64,000 bases of DNA, from contig SCRD01000019.1 of NCBI GenBank assembly GCA_004298155.1, positions 120,680 through 184,679 of the forward strand, in the 5' to 3' direction. Within the stretch, counting starts at the first letter, position 1. Each line of letters begins with the position of its first letter. This document shows, piece after piece, positions 8,895 to 17,484 of the stretch. Under the pieces are notes generated by a model. It was not told where the DNA came from. It saw only the letters and a program-made list of their open reading frames with translations, and did no database searches. Both the position numbers and the translations under genes were made by a program. This DNA comes from Acidobacteriota bacterium (GTDB taxonomy: Bacteria > Acidobacteriota > Terriglobia > UBA7540).

Positions 8895-11012
8895 ATGGTA
8901 CGGGACAAGAGGCGGAAAGGATCCTTGTCAGCCGCGAGACCTGTTGGAGCCAAGAGGGGCGTGCTCCTGGCCGGGATCTTTATGGTGTGGATGCTGGCCA
9001 TCATCCTCCGCTTGTACGATCTGCAAATCATTCAGTACGTGCAACTGCTCGCGCGCGCGGACCGTCAGCAACAACGCACAGTGGAAATCGCTCCGAAACG
9101 GGGGATCATCTATGACCGGAAAATGCACCCGCTGGCGATGAGCCTGGCAGTGGACTCGGTGTATGCCGTCCCCTCGAACATCCCTGATTCATCCATGGAG
9201 GCCAAGCTGCTCGCCCCAATTCTAAACCTCGACGCGAAAGACCTGGGTGCGCGCTTCAAGCCCCACAGCTCCTTTTGCTGGGTCAAGCGGAAGATTACAC
9301 CGCAGCAGTCGGACCGTATTCGCGACCTTAACCTGCAGGGAATTTATTTTCAGAAGGAAATGAAGCGTTTCTACCCGGATGGAGATTTGGCTGCCACAGT
9401 CCTGGGTTACGTGGGAATGGATGACAACGGGTTGGGAGGAGTGGAATACCAATTCAATAAACAGATACGAGGGGTGCCGGGAAAAGTTCTGCTGAGCACG
9501 GATGCCAAGCACCGTTCGTTCCGCTCGACTGAATGGCGCGGAGAGCCGGGCAAGAACCTGTTTCTGACTATCGACGACGACATTCAGTACATTGCTGAAA
9601 GATCGCTGGCGTTGACGGTCGCGAAGTACCATGCGGCCGGGGGGACCGTGATCGTGCAGAACCCATCCAATGGCGAAATCCTGGCGATGGCCAACCAGCC
9701 GACCTTCAATCCAAACGATTATCAGAAATTCCCTGCAACAGACCGGATTAACAGGGCGGTTTCTTGGATCTACGAACCGGGTTCCACATTCAAGTCGGTG
9801 ACGATTTCATCGGCCATTGACGAAAAGCTGGCGAGGCCCTCAGAACTGGTCGATTGCCAGATGGGGCAGATTAGCCTCGGTGGGCGCATCATTCACGATG
9901 ACGCCGAAGCAATCCGACACGAACGTGGTGGCCCGCTCACGCTGAACCAGGTTTTGATGTACTCCAGCGATGTGGGCTCGGTGAAGATGGCGCTGCGCCT
10001 GGGTGAAGAGCGTTTTTACCGCCGCATTTTGAATTACGGATTTGACGCTGACACCGGCATTGGCCTGCCGGGAGAAGAGGAAGGATTGCTGGCGCCTCCA
10101 CGGCGGTGGTCGGGAGTCTCCATCGGCCAGCTCGCCATTGGGCAGGGAGTGGGTGTGACGCCGCTCCAGATGATCCGTCTCTATTCTGCCATCGCCAACG
10201 ATGGGGTGATGCTCCAGCCCAAGATTGTGCGCGACATCGGCCAGGTGGCTAGTGATGGGTCATCTCTTCCCATCCTCGGCCGCCGAATCATGAGCAAGCA
10301 AACGGCCGACATCATGAGGCAGATGCTTGCAGGTGTAGTAGAGCACGGGACCGGAGTGGCGGCGCAACTCGCCGGGTACACTTCGGCGGGAAAGACGGGC
10401 ACGGCACAGAAAGTGGATGCAACGGGCCATTATTCCCACAAGGAACACATCGCTTCTTTCATGGGCTTCGCTCCTGTGGACAAACCGGCGGTAGCCATTC
10501 TGGTGGTTATCGACACACCGGTTGGAGCAATGTACGGGGCAGAAGTGGCAGCTCCGACTTGGAAATCGATCGCAGAACAGACACTGCGTTACCTGAATGT
10601 TCCGCAAGACAAACCTTCCGATAATATTCAGATAGCTTCCCGCCGCTCCGCTGAATTTCCGGGCCAGAAACGGAGAGGAAACGCGGACAACCCTCCAATC
10701 AACTCTGAATCCGTCGGAGCTGCCACGCGCCCTGTAGAACCAGTTTCTTATTCTTCGGAACCGGACACGCACTTAAAAGATACCGTGGTTCTCGACGAAA
10801 GCCCAACCGTTGCCGTACCGGATTTCACAGGCCTCTCTGCGCGTCGAGCGACGCAGGAATGCCAGTCACTGGGGCTCGAGATGCAGATGGCCGGCTCCGG
10901 GCTCGCTGTTCAGCAAGACCCCCCTGCCGGCGCAACCGTTCATGCTGGCAGCAGGGTGTGGGTTCGATTTGCTCAACAGGTTTGCTGCAGTGTTTCCGAG
11001 AGGGTGCATTAG
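8895..11012 (+). CDS. ftsI: Peptidoglycan transpeptidase FtsI (PBP2/PBP3) with PASTA domain
   Basis: A 705-residue class B penicillin-binding protein for septal crosslinking. Order: membrane span at about 22-40, dimerisation domain beginning with EIAPKRGIIYDR, transpeptidase domain, and one PASTA domain at about 639-696 (VAVPDFTGLSARRATQ). Catalytic motifs are S297-T-F-K, SSD at 357-359 in place of the usual SxN, and K500-T-G-T. The PASTA domain is common in Gram-positive and some diderm FtsI/SpoVD proteins but absent from E. coli FtsI. The stretch of about 80 residues before the PASTA domain is low complexity. ATG follows ftsL with no gap. Confidence 0.95.
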   Translation: MVRDKRRKGSLSAARPVGAKRGVLLAGIFMVWMLAIILRLYDLQIIQYVQLLARADRQQQRTVEIAPKRGIIYDRKMHPLAMSLAVDSVYAVPSNIPDSSMEAKLLAPILNLDAKDLGARFKPHSSFCWVKRKITPQQSDRIRDLNLQGIYFQKEMKRFYPDGDLAATVLGYVGMDDNGLGGVEYQFNKQIRGVPGKVLLSTDAKHRSFRSTEWRGEPGKNLFLTIDDDIQYIAERSLALTVAKYHAAGGTVIVQNPSNGEILAMANQPTFNPNDYQKFPATDRINRAVSWIYEPGSTFKSVTISSAIDEKLARPSELVDCQMGQISLGGRIIHDDAEAIRHERGGPLTLNQVLMYSSDVGSVKMALRLGEERFYRRILNYGFDADTGIGLPGEEEGLLAPPRRWSGVSIGQLAIGQGVGVTPLQMIRLYSAIANDGVMLQPKIVRDIGQVASDGSSLPILGRRIMSKQTADIMRQMLAGVVEHGTGVAAQLAGYTSAGKTGTAQKVDATGHYSHKEHIASFMGFAPVDKPAVAILVVIDTPVGAMYGAEVAAPTWKSIAEQTLRYLNVPQDKPSDNIQIASRRSAEFPGQKRRGNADNPPINSESVGAATRPVEPVSYSSEPDTHLKDTVVLDESPTVAVPDFTGLSARRATQECQSLGLEMQMAGSGLAVQQDPPAGATVHAGSRVWVRFAQQVCCSVSERVH

Positions 11013-11027
11013 TGAGGAGGTAAAACC

Positions 11028-11165
11028 ATGCCGATGATTAATATCGGTGCGATAGCTAACACATTGCTTGGCGGATTTGTTGTTATTCTGGCGGTGCTCT
11101 GGGTGTTCATCCACCTCACTGCTGTGCGCGACCTTCGCAAGAGTTCGCCTAGAGGGCTTAACTAG
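11028..11165 (+). CDS. Putative 45-residue membrane protein in the dcw cluster
   Basis: A short open frame of 45 codons, 15 bases after ftsI. Its support is an unusually strong ribosome binding site, GAGGAGGT, 6 bases before the ATG, and a product that looks like a real bitopic micro-protein: a short polar N terminus (MPMINIGAIANT), one hydrophobic span at about residues 13-32 (LLGGFVVILAVLWVFIHLTA), then a basic tail (VRDLRKSSPRGLN). The positive charges predict N-out, C-in. I do not recognise a family. Its place between ftsI and murE suggests a role near the divisome. ATG at 11034 is an alternative start. Confidence 0.6.
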   Translation: MPMINIGAIANTLLGGFVVILAVLWVFIHLTAVRDLRKSSPRGLN

Positions 11166-11343
11166 CGCAGGTTGAAAAGGTCCCTTGAAAGCTCGCCTCC
11201 GGGGCCAAAGCCTGGATTGCTGGGGTCAAGTCTGGAAAAGGCGGACAGCTCTTACGGAAAGGGTTTCGGCATCGCACAAGCGGCAAGAATTTCTTGCCGA
11301 TGGCCGGCTCGGGAATGCGCCGGTGTTATAATGCGAGTGAAAC

Positions 11344-12822
11344 ATGAAATTGGGCGAGCTCCTCGAAAGAGTCCAGCCTGTCGAATCGGGGGCGGATCCG
11401 AATACCGAAGCCATCTCCCTCGCGTACGATTCTCGTCGGGTGGACAAAGGCTGCGTTTTCTTTGCCATCGAAGGTGAAAAGACAGACGGCCACCTGTTCA
11501 TTGAAGATGCGATCCGACGGGGTGCAATAGCGGTTGTGAGTGAGCGGGTGGCCCCGGCCGGCCTTGCCACCCAATGGATTCGGGTCCGGAAAATTCGGAG
11601 GGCACTGTCAGAAGCCGCCAGGAGATTTTACGACGATCCTGACCTCAAGCTGTGGTTGATTGGCATCACAGGCACGAACGGAAAGACCACCACCGCATAT
11701 CTTCTCAACAGCATATTGGAAGCTGCAGGGACCCGGACGGGGCTATTCGGTACGGTCGAATACCGTCTGAGTACACGCGTCGTTTCTGCTTCCAATACGA
11801 CACCCGAATCGCTGGATCTGGCGGCTTATTTTCACGAGCTGGTCACTGGAGGCGCAGGAGCTGCCATCCTGGAAGTATCCTCGCACGCTCTTGCGCAGGA
11901 GCGGGTTTGGGGAATGCATTTTTCAGTTGCAGTGTTTTCCAATCTTACGCGAGACCATCTTGACTATCATCATGATTTTGACCAGTACTTTGCAGCAAAG
12001 ATGAGGCTTTTTGAAGGCCTGGGAATTCCGCCGCCTGAACTGGCGGTAATCAATCTCGACGACCCGTGGGGCCGCCGCCTGCTTGCTGTCCCAAATCCAC
12101 GTCGATTAACTTACGGGCTGGAATCAAAAGCAGATGTGGGCGTGAAAAGGCACTCGCAAAAACTCTCAGGGTCATCGGCAACCCTGACGACGCCACAGGG
12201 CGAAATCGAAATTGAATCTGGATTGCTGGGGCGGGCTAATTTGATGAATATTCTGGCCGCAACCGCCACTGCAATCGGTATAGGAATCTCTCCGGACAAA
12301 ATCCAATCGGGAATACGGCGTTTGACCGCGGTGCCTGGACGCTTTGAGAAGGTCGATGAAGGGCAGCCGTTTCTAGTGATTGTTGACTATGCCCACACAG
12401 ATGATGCTCTGAAGAATGTTCTAGAGGCGGCACGTGAGCTGACACAAAACCGCCTGGTGGTAGTTTTCGGCTGCGGTGGAGAACGCGACCGCACGAAGCG
12501 CCCACTTATGGGAGAAGTTGCCGGGCGGTTGTCTGACCTGGCGATTTTGACTTCCGATAACCCTCGGAGCGAAGACCCCATCCTGATCATGAACGACGTT
12601 CTGGTGGGGCTGCAGAGAACCAGCATGCCTTACATCGTTGAGGTTGACCGTGAGATGGCCATCAGAAAGGCTCTGGCCGAGGCCCGCGAGGGTGACATCG
12701 TGCTCCTCACAGGAAAAGGCCATGAGGGCTACCAGGTTCTGAAGGACAAGACGGTTCCATTTGACGACCGTAAGGTGGCGCGGCGGGTCCTGAACGAGAT
12801 GGGTTTTCGCAGCGGAGAATAA
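11344..12822 (+). CDS. murE: UDP-MurNAc-tripeptide synthetase MurE (meso-DAP type)
   Basis: A 492-residue Mur ligase that adds meso-diaminopimelate to UDP-MurNAc-L-Ala-D-Glu in the cytoplasm. The ATP-binding GTNGKTTTAYLL begins near residue 110, the central domain has LEVSSHAL and FSNLTRDHLDYH, and the C-terminal domain has the DNPR motif at 405-408, which in this family marks diaminopimelate rather than lysine as substrate. Full length. The gap of 178 bases after the small membrane ORF has no other gene I can support. Confidence 0.96.
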   Translation: MKLGELLERVQPVESGADPNTEAISLAYDSRRVDKGCVFFAIEGEKTDGHLFIEDAIRRGAIAVVSERVAPAGLATQWIRVRKIRRALSEAARRFYDDPDLKLWLIGITGTNGKTTTAYLLNSILEAAGTRTGLFGTVEYRLSTRVVSASNTTPESLDLAAYFHELVTGGAGAAILEVSSHALAQERVWGMHFSVAVFSNLTRDHLDYHHDFDQYFAAKMRLFEGLGIPPPELAVINLDDPWGRRLLAVPNPRRLTYGLESKADVGVKRHSQKLSGSSATLTTPQGEIEIESGLLGRANLMNILAATATAIGIGISPDKIQSGIRRLTAVPGRFEKVDEGQPFLVIVDYAHTDDALKNVLEAARELTQNRLVVVFGCGGERDRTKRPLMGEVAGRLSDLAILTSDNPRSEDPILIMNDVLVGLQRTSMPYIVEVDREMAIRKALAEAREGDIVLLTGKGHEGYQVLKDKTVPFDDRKVARRVLNEMGFRSGE

Positions 12823-12894
12823 AGACAACAGAGGACTGCAAGCAGGATCTGCCGGCACGAAGCCTTAATTTAATGGGTGCAGGGATTGAAAAAA

Positions 12895-14331
12895 ATGATT
12901 TTGCCGCTGGCAAAAGTGGCTGAAATCCTGGGTTCAGGGGAGCCTGTTTTTGATTATGTCATCACGGGCTGTGAGATTGACTCGCGCCGGATCAAACCCG
13001 GCCAGTTGTTTTTTGCCATTCGCGGCCCCCGCCTTGACGGCCACGATTTTGTTGCTGCTGCGTTGGGACAAGGGGCTGCAGGCGCGGTGGTGGAGAAGAA
13101 ATTCCGGGACCAGGCTGACACATCTGTGCGCTCACAACTCATTCCGGTTGTGGACACAACGGCTGCTTTGCAGCTCCTTGCCTGTCATGTTCGGCGGCAA
13201 TGGGGCGGCCTAGTGGTTGCGGTAACCGGAAGCATGGGCAAGACGACTACGAAGGAAATGATTGCTGCGCTTCTGGCTACCCGTTTCCGAGTCCTTAAGT
13301 CTCGAGGGAACCTTAACAATCATTTCGGGCTTCCTCTGGCGCTGCTCGGATTGGAATCGTCACACGAAGTGGCTGTGGTGGAACTTGCGATGTCGGCGCC
13401 TGACGAGATCGCTCGCCTGGCCCAAATTTCCATGCCGAACGTGGGCGTAGTGACCAATGTTGCTCCCGTTCACCTGGAGTTTTTTGACTCGGTGGATTCG
13501 ATCGCCAGGGCAAAGAAGGAACTGATCGAGAACCTGAGCAACCACAACGGGAAGCCCACCGCCGTCTTGAACTTTGATGATGCCCGGGTTCGGAAATTTG
13601 CAGTTGGTTTTGACGGCCAGGTGGTGACCTTTGGCCTCGGCGAAGGTGCCCAGTTCAGAGGAACGAACGTCCGGCCGTATAGAGAGGGCAGCCGTTTTGT
13701 GCTTTCTGCTCCGAGTGGCGATATCGAATTCGCCGTTCCGTTGCCCGGAGCCCACAATGTTGAGAACGCCCTCGCAGCATTGGCGACAGCTAGCGTTTGC
13801 GGGATTACCAATGGCACCTTAGTATCAGCGCTCGCAGTTTTTGAAAATTTGGCGCAGCGCAGTGAAATATTTACACTCCCCGGGAACATCACGATCCTGA
13901 ACGACTGTTACAATTCGAACCCCTGTGCAATGCAACGCATGATTGAAACACTCGGAGGGTGGACAGCAGCAGGACGACGGATTGTGGTGGCGGGAGAAAT
14001 GCTGGAGCTCGGTCCTACCTCGCCAGAATGGCACCTCCAAATCGGTCGGAAGCTCGCAGAATGCAATGTTGACGGCCTTATCGCAGTCCAAGGAGATGCC
14101 CGGTTCATCCGTGAAGGCGCGCTGGGAGCTGGACTGGACCCTGCCAGAGCAGTGTTCTTTCCGAATGCAGATGAGGCCGCTCGGTACTGCAATAGCCTGA
14201 TTGAGCCGGGTGACATAGTTCTGGTTAAAGGTTCGCGTGGAGTCAATTTAGAAAGGGTTACGGAAATGCTTGCAAAATCCCGCGAGCATCCTTCTGGCAA
14301 GTGCGGAGAAGTTCCGAAAAAAGCGGTCTGA
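12895..14331 (+). CDS. murF: UDP-MurNAc-tripeptide-D-Ala-D-Ala ligase MurF
   Basis: A 478-residue Mur ligase that adds D-Ala-D-Ala to complete the UDP-MurNAc-pentapeptide. The P-loop GSMGKTTTKEM starts near residue 112, RGNLNNHFGLPLALL follows, and the C-terminal domain has LNDCYNSNPCAM, a MurF signature, and LVKGSRGVNLERV near the end. I prefer ATG 12895, with AGGGA 9 bases upstream; in-frame GTG 12877 and TTG 12886 would add 6 or 3 residues but have poorer spacing. Confidence 0.96.
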   Translation: MILPLAKVAEILGSGEPVFDYVITGCEIDSRRIKPGQLFFAIRGPRLDGHDFVAAALGQGAAGAVVEKKFRDQADTSVRSQLIPVVDTTAALQLLACHVRRQWGGLVVAVTGSMGKTTTKEMIAALLATRFRVLKSRGNLNNHFGLPLALLGLESSHEVAVVELAMSAPDEIARLAQISMPNVGVVTNVAPVHLEFFDSVDSIARAKKELIENLSNHNGKPTAVLNFDDARVRKFAVGFDGQVVTFGLGEGAQFRGTNVRPYREGSRFVLSAPSGDIEFAVPLPGAHNVENALAALATASVCGITNGTLVSALAVFENLAQRSEIFTLPGNITILNDCYNSNPCAMQRMIETLGGWTAAGRRIVVAGEMLELGPTSPEWHLQIGRKLAECNVDGLIAVQGDARFIREGALGAGLDPARAVFFPNADEAARYCNSLIEPGDIVLVKGSRGVNLERVTEMLAKSREHPSGKCGEVPKKAV

Positions 14332-14340
14332 TAGAGATTC

Positions 14341-15471
14341 ATGTTTTATTACCTTTACCTGACATTTCATACCCAGTTTCATATTTTCAATCTCTTTCGG
14401 TACGTCACTTTTCGGACCGCATATGCCAGTCTGACCGCACTATTCCTATCCATGTTTCTCGGGCCCTATGTAATCAGGAAGCTCAAGCAGTTTCAGATCG
14501 GGCAATATATTCGGGAGGACGGGCCCAAGGCGCATCAGGCCAAGGCCGGGACGCCCACGATGGGTGGCGTTCTCATCAACCTGTGCATTGTAATTCCCAC
14601 GCTTTTGTGGGCCGACCTCAGCAATCCTTTCGTCTGGCTGGCGCTCGGAGTGACTGCCGCGTTTGCCGGTATCGGCTTTTGGGACGACTATCAGAAGGTG
14701 AGAAAACGAAACAACCTGGGGCTGACGGCCCGAACGAAATTCATGCTGCAGATTCTGGTCAGCTTCGTTTTTGGTATGATCCTGGTGGCTATGACGGCCT
14801 GGGGTCTTTATTCTACGGCTATCGTGTTTCCTTTTTTTAAGCGTATTCATCCCAGCTTCACATTTCAGGCCCTGTTGGTCAATTCATGGAGTTATCCTCT
14901 TGCATTTCTGCCGTTTGTCGCTTTCGTGATCCTCATATTGGTAGGTTCATCCAATGCTGTCAATTTGACTGACGGGCTGGATGGCCTGGCCATCGGCTGC
15001 ATTGTTGTGGCTGCTTCGGCGTTGACAGTGCTCACGTATGTTTCCGGCCACGCCGTGTGGTCCGCCTACCTCGACATTGAGCACTTACCGCAGGCCGCAG
15101 AATTGACGATCTTCTGTGGGGCGATGGTTGGCTCCAGCCTTGGGTTCCTCTGGTACAACGCTTATCCGGCGGAGATTTTTATGGGTGACGTGGGTTCGCT
15201 GTCACTGGGAGGAGCGGTGGCCGCAGTGGCCGTGATTATCAAACAGGAACTTCTTCTGCCATTTATCGGCGGCATTTTCGTGATTGAGGCGCTTTCCGTC
15301 ATTCTGCAGGTGGGGTCGTACAAGCTCCGCCGGAAACGAGTGTTCAGGATGGCGCCCTTGCATCACCACTTTGAGCTGCAGGGATGGAAGGAGTCAAAAA
15401 TTATTGCACGCTTCTGGATTGCCGCATTAATCTGCGCCCTGTTCGCGCTGACAACGTTAAAGCTCCGGTAG
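14341..15471 (+). CDS. mraY: Phospho-MurNAc-pentapeptide transferase MraY
   Basis: A 376-residue polytopic enzyme that transfers phospho-MurNAc-pentapeptide to undecaprenyl phosphate, giving lipid I. About ten hydrophobic segments are visible. Family motifs are the aspartate pair D115-D116 in FWDDYQKVRKRNNLGLTART, NLTDGLDGLAIG, MGDVGSLSLGG, and the HHH loop PLHHHFELQGWKESKI near the C terminus. It starts 9 bases after murF. Confidence 0.97.
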   Translation: MFYYLYLTFHTQFHIFNLFRYVTFRTAYASLTALFLSMFLGPYVIRKLKQFQIGQYIREDGPKAHQAKAGTPTMGGVLINLCIVIPTLLWADLSNPFVWLALGVTAAFAGIGFWDDYQKVRKRNNLGLTARTKFMLQILVSFVFGMILVAMTAWGLYSTAIVFPFFKRIHPSFTFQALLVNSWSYPLAFLPFVAFVILILVGSSNAVNLTDGLDGLAIGCIVVAASALTVLTYVSGHAVWSAYLDIEHLPQAAELTIFCGAMVGSSLGFLWYNAYPAEIFMGDVGSLSLGGAVAAVAVIIKQELLLPFIGGIFVIEALSVILQVGSYKLRRKRVFRMAPLHHHFELQGWKESKIIARFWIAALICALFALTTLKLR

Positions 15472-15663
15472 GGTGCAGGGAACATTTGACGCGAGGAGTT
15501 CACGCGCATAATCTGCGTGTAAATATTCGATGGAAAAACCAATATCCTTCCGCAACCTGAGGCGGCTGAGCCTGACGCGAAGGTCCCTTTCGGTTGTGAT
15601 ACCGGAAATCCTGGAGACTCGCCTTCACTCAAAGGGCCATGAATGGCTGGCGAGGCATCCCTG

Positions 15664-17478
15664 ATGGATATTCGGGGCAAAAATGTACTAGTGGTGGGAT
15701 TGGCTCGGAGCGGTGTGGTAGCCGCTCGATGGCTGAGCGAGCACGGAGCGGCAGTCACCGGCACCGACACGAGGGGACCCGAGGCGTTCCAAAAGGTGAT
15801 TCCGGACCTCTTTAACTGGAAAATTGGCCTCGAACTTGGTCTGCACAGGGAATCGACTTTTCTCCGACAGGACCTTATTGTTGTTAGCCCAGGCGTGCCA
15901 GCAGATCTGCCAATCCTGAACCTGGCCAGACAGAAGGGAATACCAGTGGTGCCAGAAATCGAAGTGGCCGGCTGGTTTCTCAAGGGGCGCTTGGCGGGCA
16001 TTACAGGAACCAACGGCAAGACAACCACTACGACTCTGCTGGGAAGGATTATGGAAGCATCTGGCTATGCCACTTTTGTAGGGGGGAACATCGGCGTGCC
16101 CTTGCTATCGGCGGTTGATCTTGACCCGCCGGCGTCCGTGATTGTTGCAGAATTGAGCAGTTTTCAGCTCGAAACCATCAGCTCGTTCCGACCGCACGTG
16201 GCTGCCTTGCTGAACTTGAGCCCGAATCATCTGGATCGACACCCCAACTTCGAAGCGTATATTGCCGCGAAAGCCAGGATCTTTAGCAACCAGACCGAGG
16301 ATGACTACGCAATCCTGAATGCGGACGACGAAAACGTAATGAAGCTTGTCCCGTCAATTCGAAGCCAAAAGGTTTTTTTCAGCCGGCGGCGGGAGCTTCC
16401 GAACGGTACATTCGTATCGGGTGGAATGGTTCTCTACCGCGTGCAAAACCTGGAAGTGGCGTTGATGCGGACGAGCGACGTCCGGCTGCTGGGCGACTTT
16501 AATCTGGAAAATGTGCTCGCTGCCTCCGCTGCCGCTTGCGTCCTGGGAGCAGAGTTTAGTTCCATCCGTCGGGCCGTCCGTGATTTCAGCGGTGTGGAAC
16601 ACCGGCTGGAGTTCGTGCGCGAAATCCGAGGCGTGGAATTTTACAACGATTCCAAGGCGACGAGTGTGGACGCGGCCGCCAAGGCGCTATCAACTTTTGA
16701 GAGAGGGGTGCACTTGATTCTGGGAGGCAAGGACAAAGGTGCACCCTACGCGCCACTCCGGAGCTTGTTGAAAGATCGGGTTCGTGAAGTTCTAGTGATT
16801 GGAGCTGCCCAGAAGCGAATTGCAAATGACCTGGCTGGCGCCGTGGAGATTGTTGAGGCCGGGGATCTGGAGACGGCTGTGATGACGGCGGCGGAGCGGG
16901 CGAGGCCAGGCGATGTGGTTTTGCTGGCACCTGCCTGTTCCAGCTTCGATCAGTTTCAGGATTTTGAGCACCGTGGGCGGGTATTCAAGGATCTGGTTGA
17001 ACGGCTGGCAGAAAAAAGCTCAATGAAAGGGAACGATAGAGTTGCTCATCAGGAGAGCGCCTTTCCTGGCCCCGCTACTCGAATGGCTGGAGAGGCTGCT
17101 ATGTTGCCGGCTGCTCCGTCTGTGACGGACGGACCGAAAAAGCCCGCGGCAGGGCAGGAGGCGTCCTGCATCCAGAAGGATTCTGTTCCCATTGAGCCCG
17201 AGCCGCTAGTGCTGGCCGCCCCGCGCGAACTGGCATACGTTTTCGAAGTGAGCGCCGAGGAAGCCTCGATGCCGGGCTATAGAGATTTTGAAGGAGCTGC
17301 AGATGAATTTGTGTTGGATGAGGATGACCTGACGCCGCCCGAGACGGTTAAAGACGAGGCGTTTGCGTATGAAGTTCGTGCCGCAACTTCGATGGATACC
17401 GGAAGTGCGGATGCTCAAAAAGAAACTTCGCCCAAGACCAATTATCGCAAGCGTTCACATGCGCGAAAGGTAAAGTAG
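15664..17478 (+). CDS. murD: UDP-MurNAc-L-Ala:D-Glu ligase MurD with long C-terminal tail
   Basis: A 604-residue Mur ligase that adds D-glutamate to UDP-MurNAc-L-Ala. The catalytic part is normal: MDIRGKNVLVVGLARSG at the N terminus, ITGTNGKTTTTTLLGR near 113, LSPNHLDRHPNFEAYIAAKA, and LAPACSSFDQFQDFEHRG near the usual end. Typical MurD proteins stop close to residue 450; here the frame runs on for about 150 more residues (from about 17022), rich in Ala, Glu, Pro and Asp, with no recognised domain and a basic end (NYRKRSHARKVK). I chose ATG 15664, where homology begins; ATG 15643 is an alternative. Confidence 0.93.
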   Translation: MDIRGKNVLVVGLARSGVVAARWLSEHGAAVTGTDTRGPEAFQKVIPDLFNWKIGLELGLHRESTFLRQDLIVVSPGVPADLPILNLARQKGIPVVPEIEVAGWFLKGRLAGITGTNGKTTTTTLLGRIMEASGYATFVGGNIGVPLLSAVDLDPPASVIVAELSSFQLETISSFRPHVAALLNLSPNHLDRHPNFEAYIAAKARIFSNQTEDDYAILNADDENVMKLVPSIRSQKVFFSRRRELPNGTFVSGGMVLYRVQNLEVALMRTSDVRLLGDFNLENVLAASAAACVLGAEFSSIRRAVRDFSGVEHRLEFVREIRGVEFYNDSKATSVDAAAKALSTFERGVHLILGGKDKGAPYAPLRSLLKDRVREVLVIGAAQKRIANDLAGAVEIVEAGDLETAVMTAAERARPGDVVLLAPACSSFDQFQDFEHRGRVFKDLVERLAEKSSMKGNDRVAHQESAFPGPATRMAGEAAMLPAAPSVTDGPKKPAAGQEASCIQKDSVPIEPEPLVLAAPRELAYVFEVSAEEASMPGYRDFEGAADEFVLDEDDLTPPETVKDEAFAYEVRAATSMDTGSADAQKETSPKTNYRKRSHARKVK

Positions 17479-17484
17479 CGTCCG

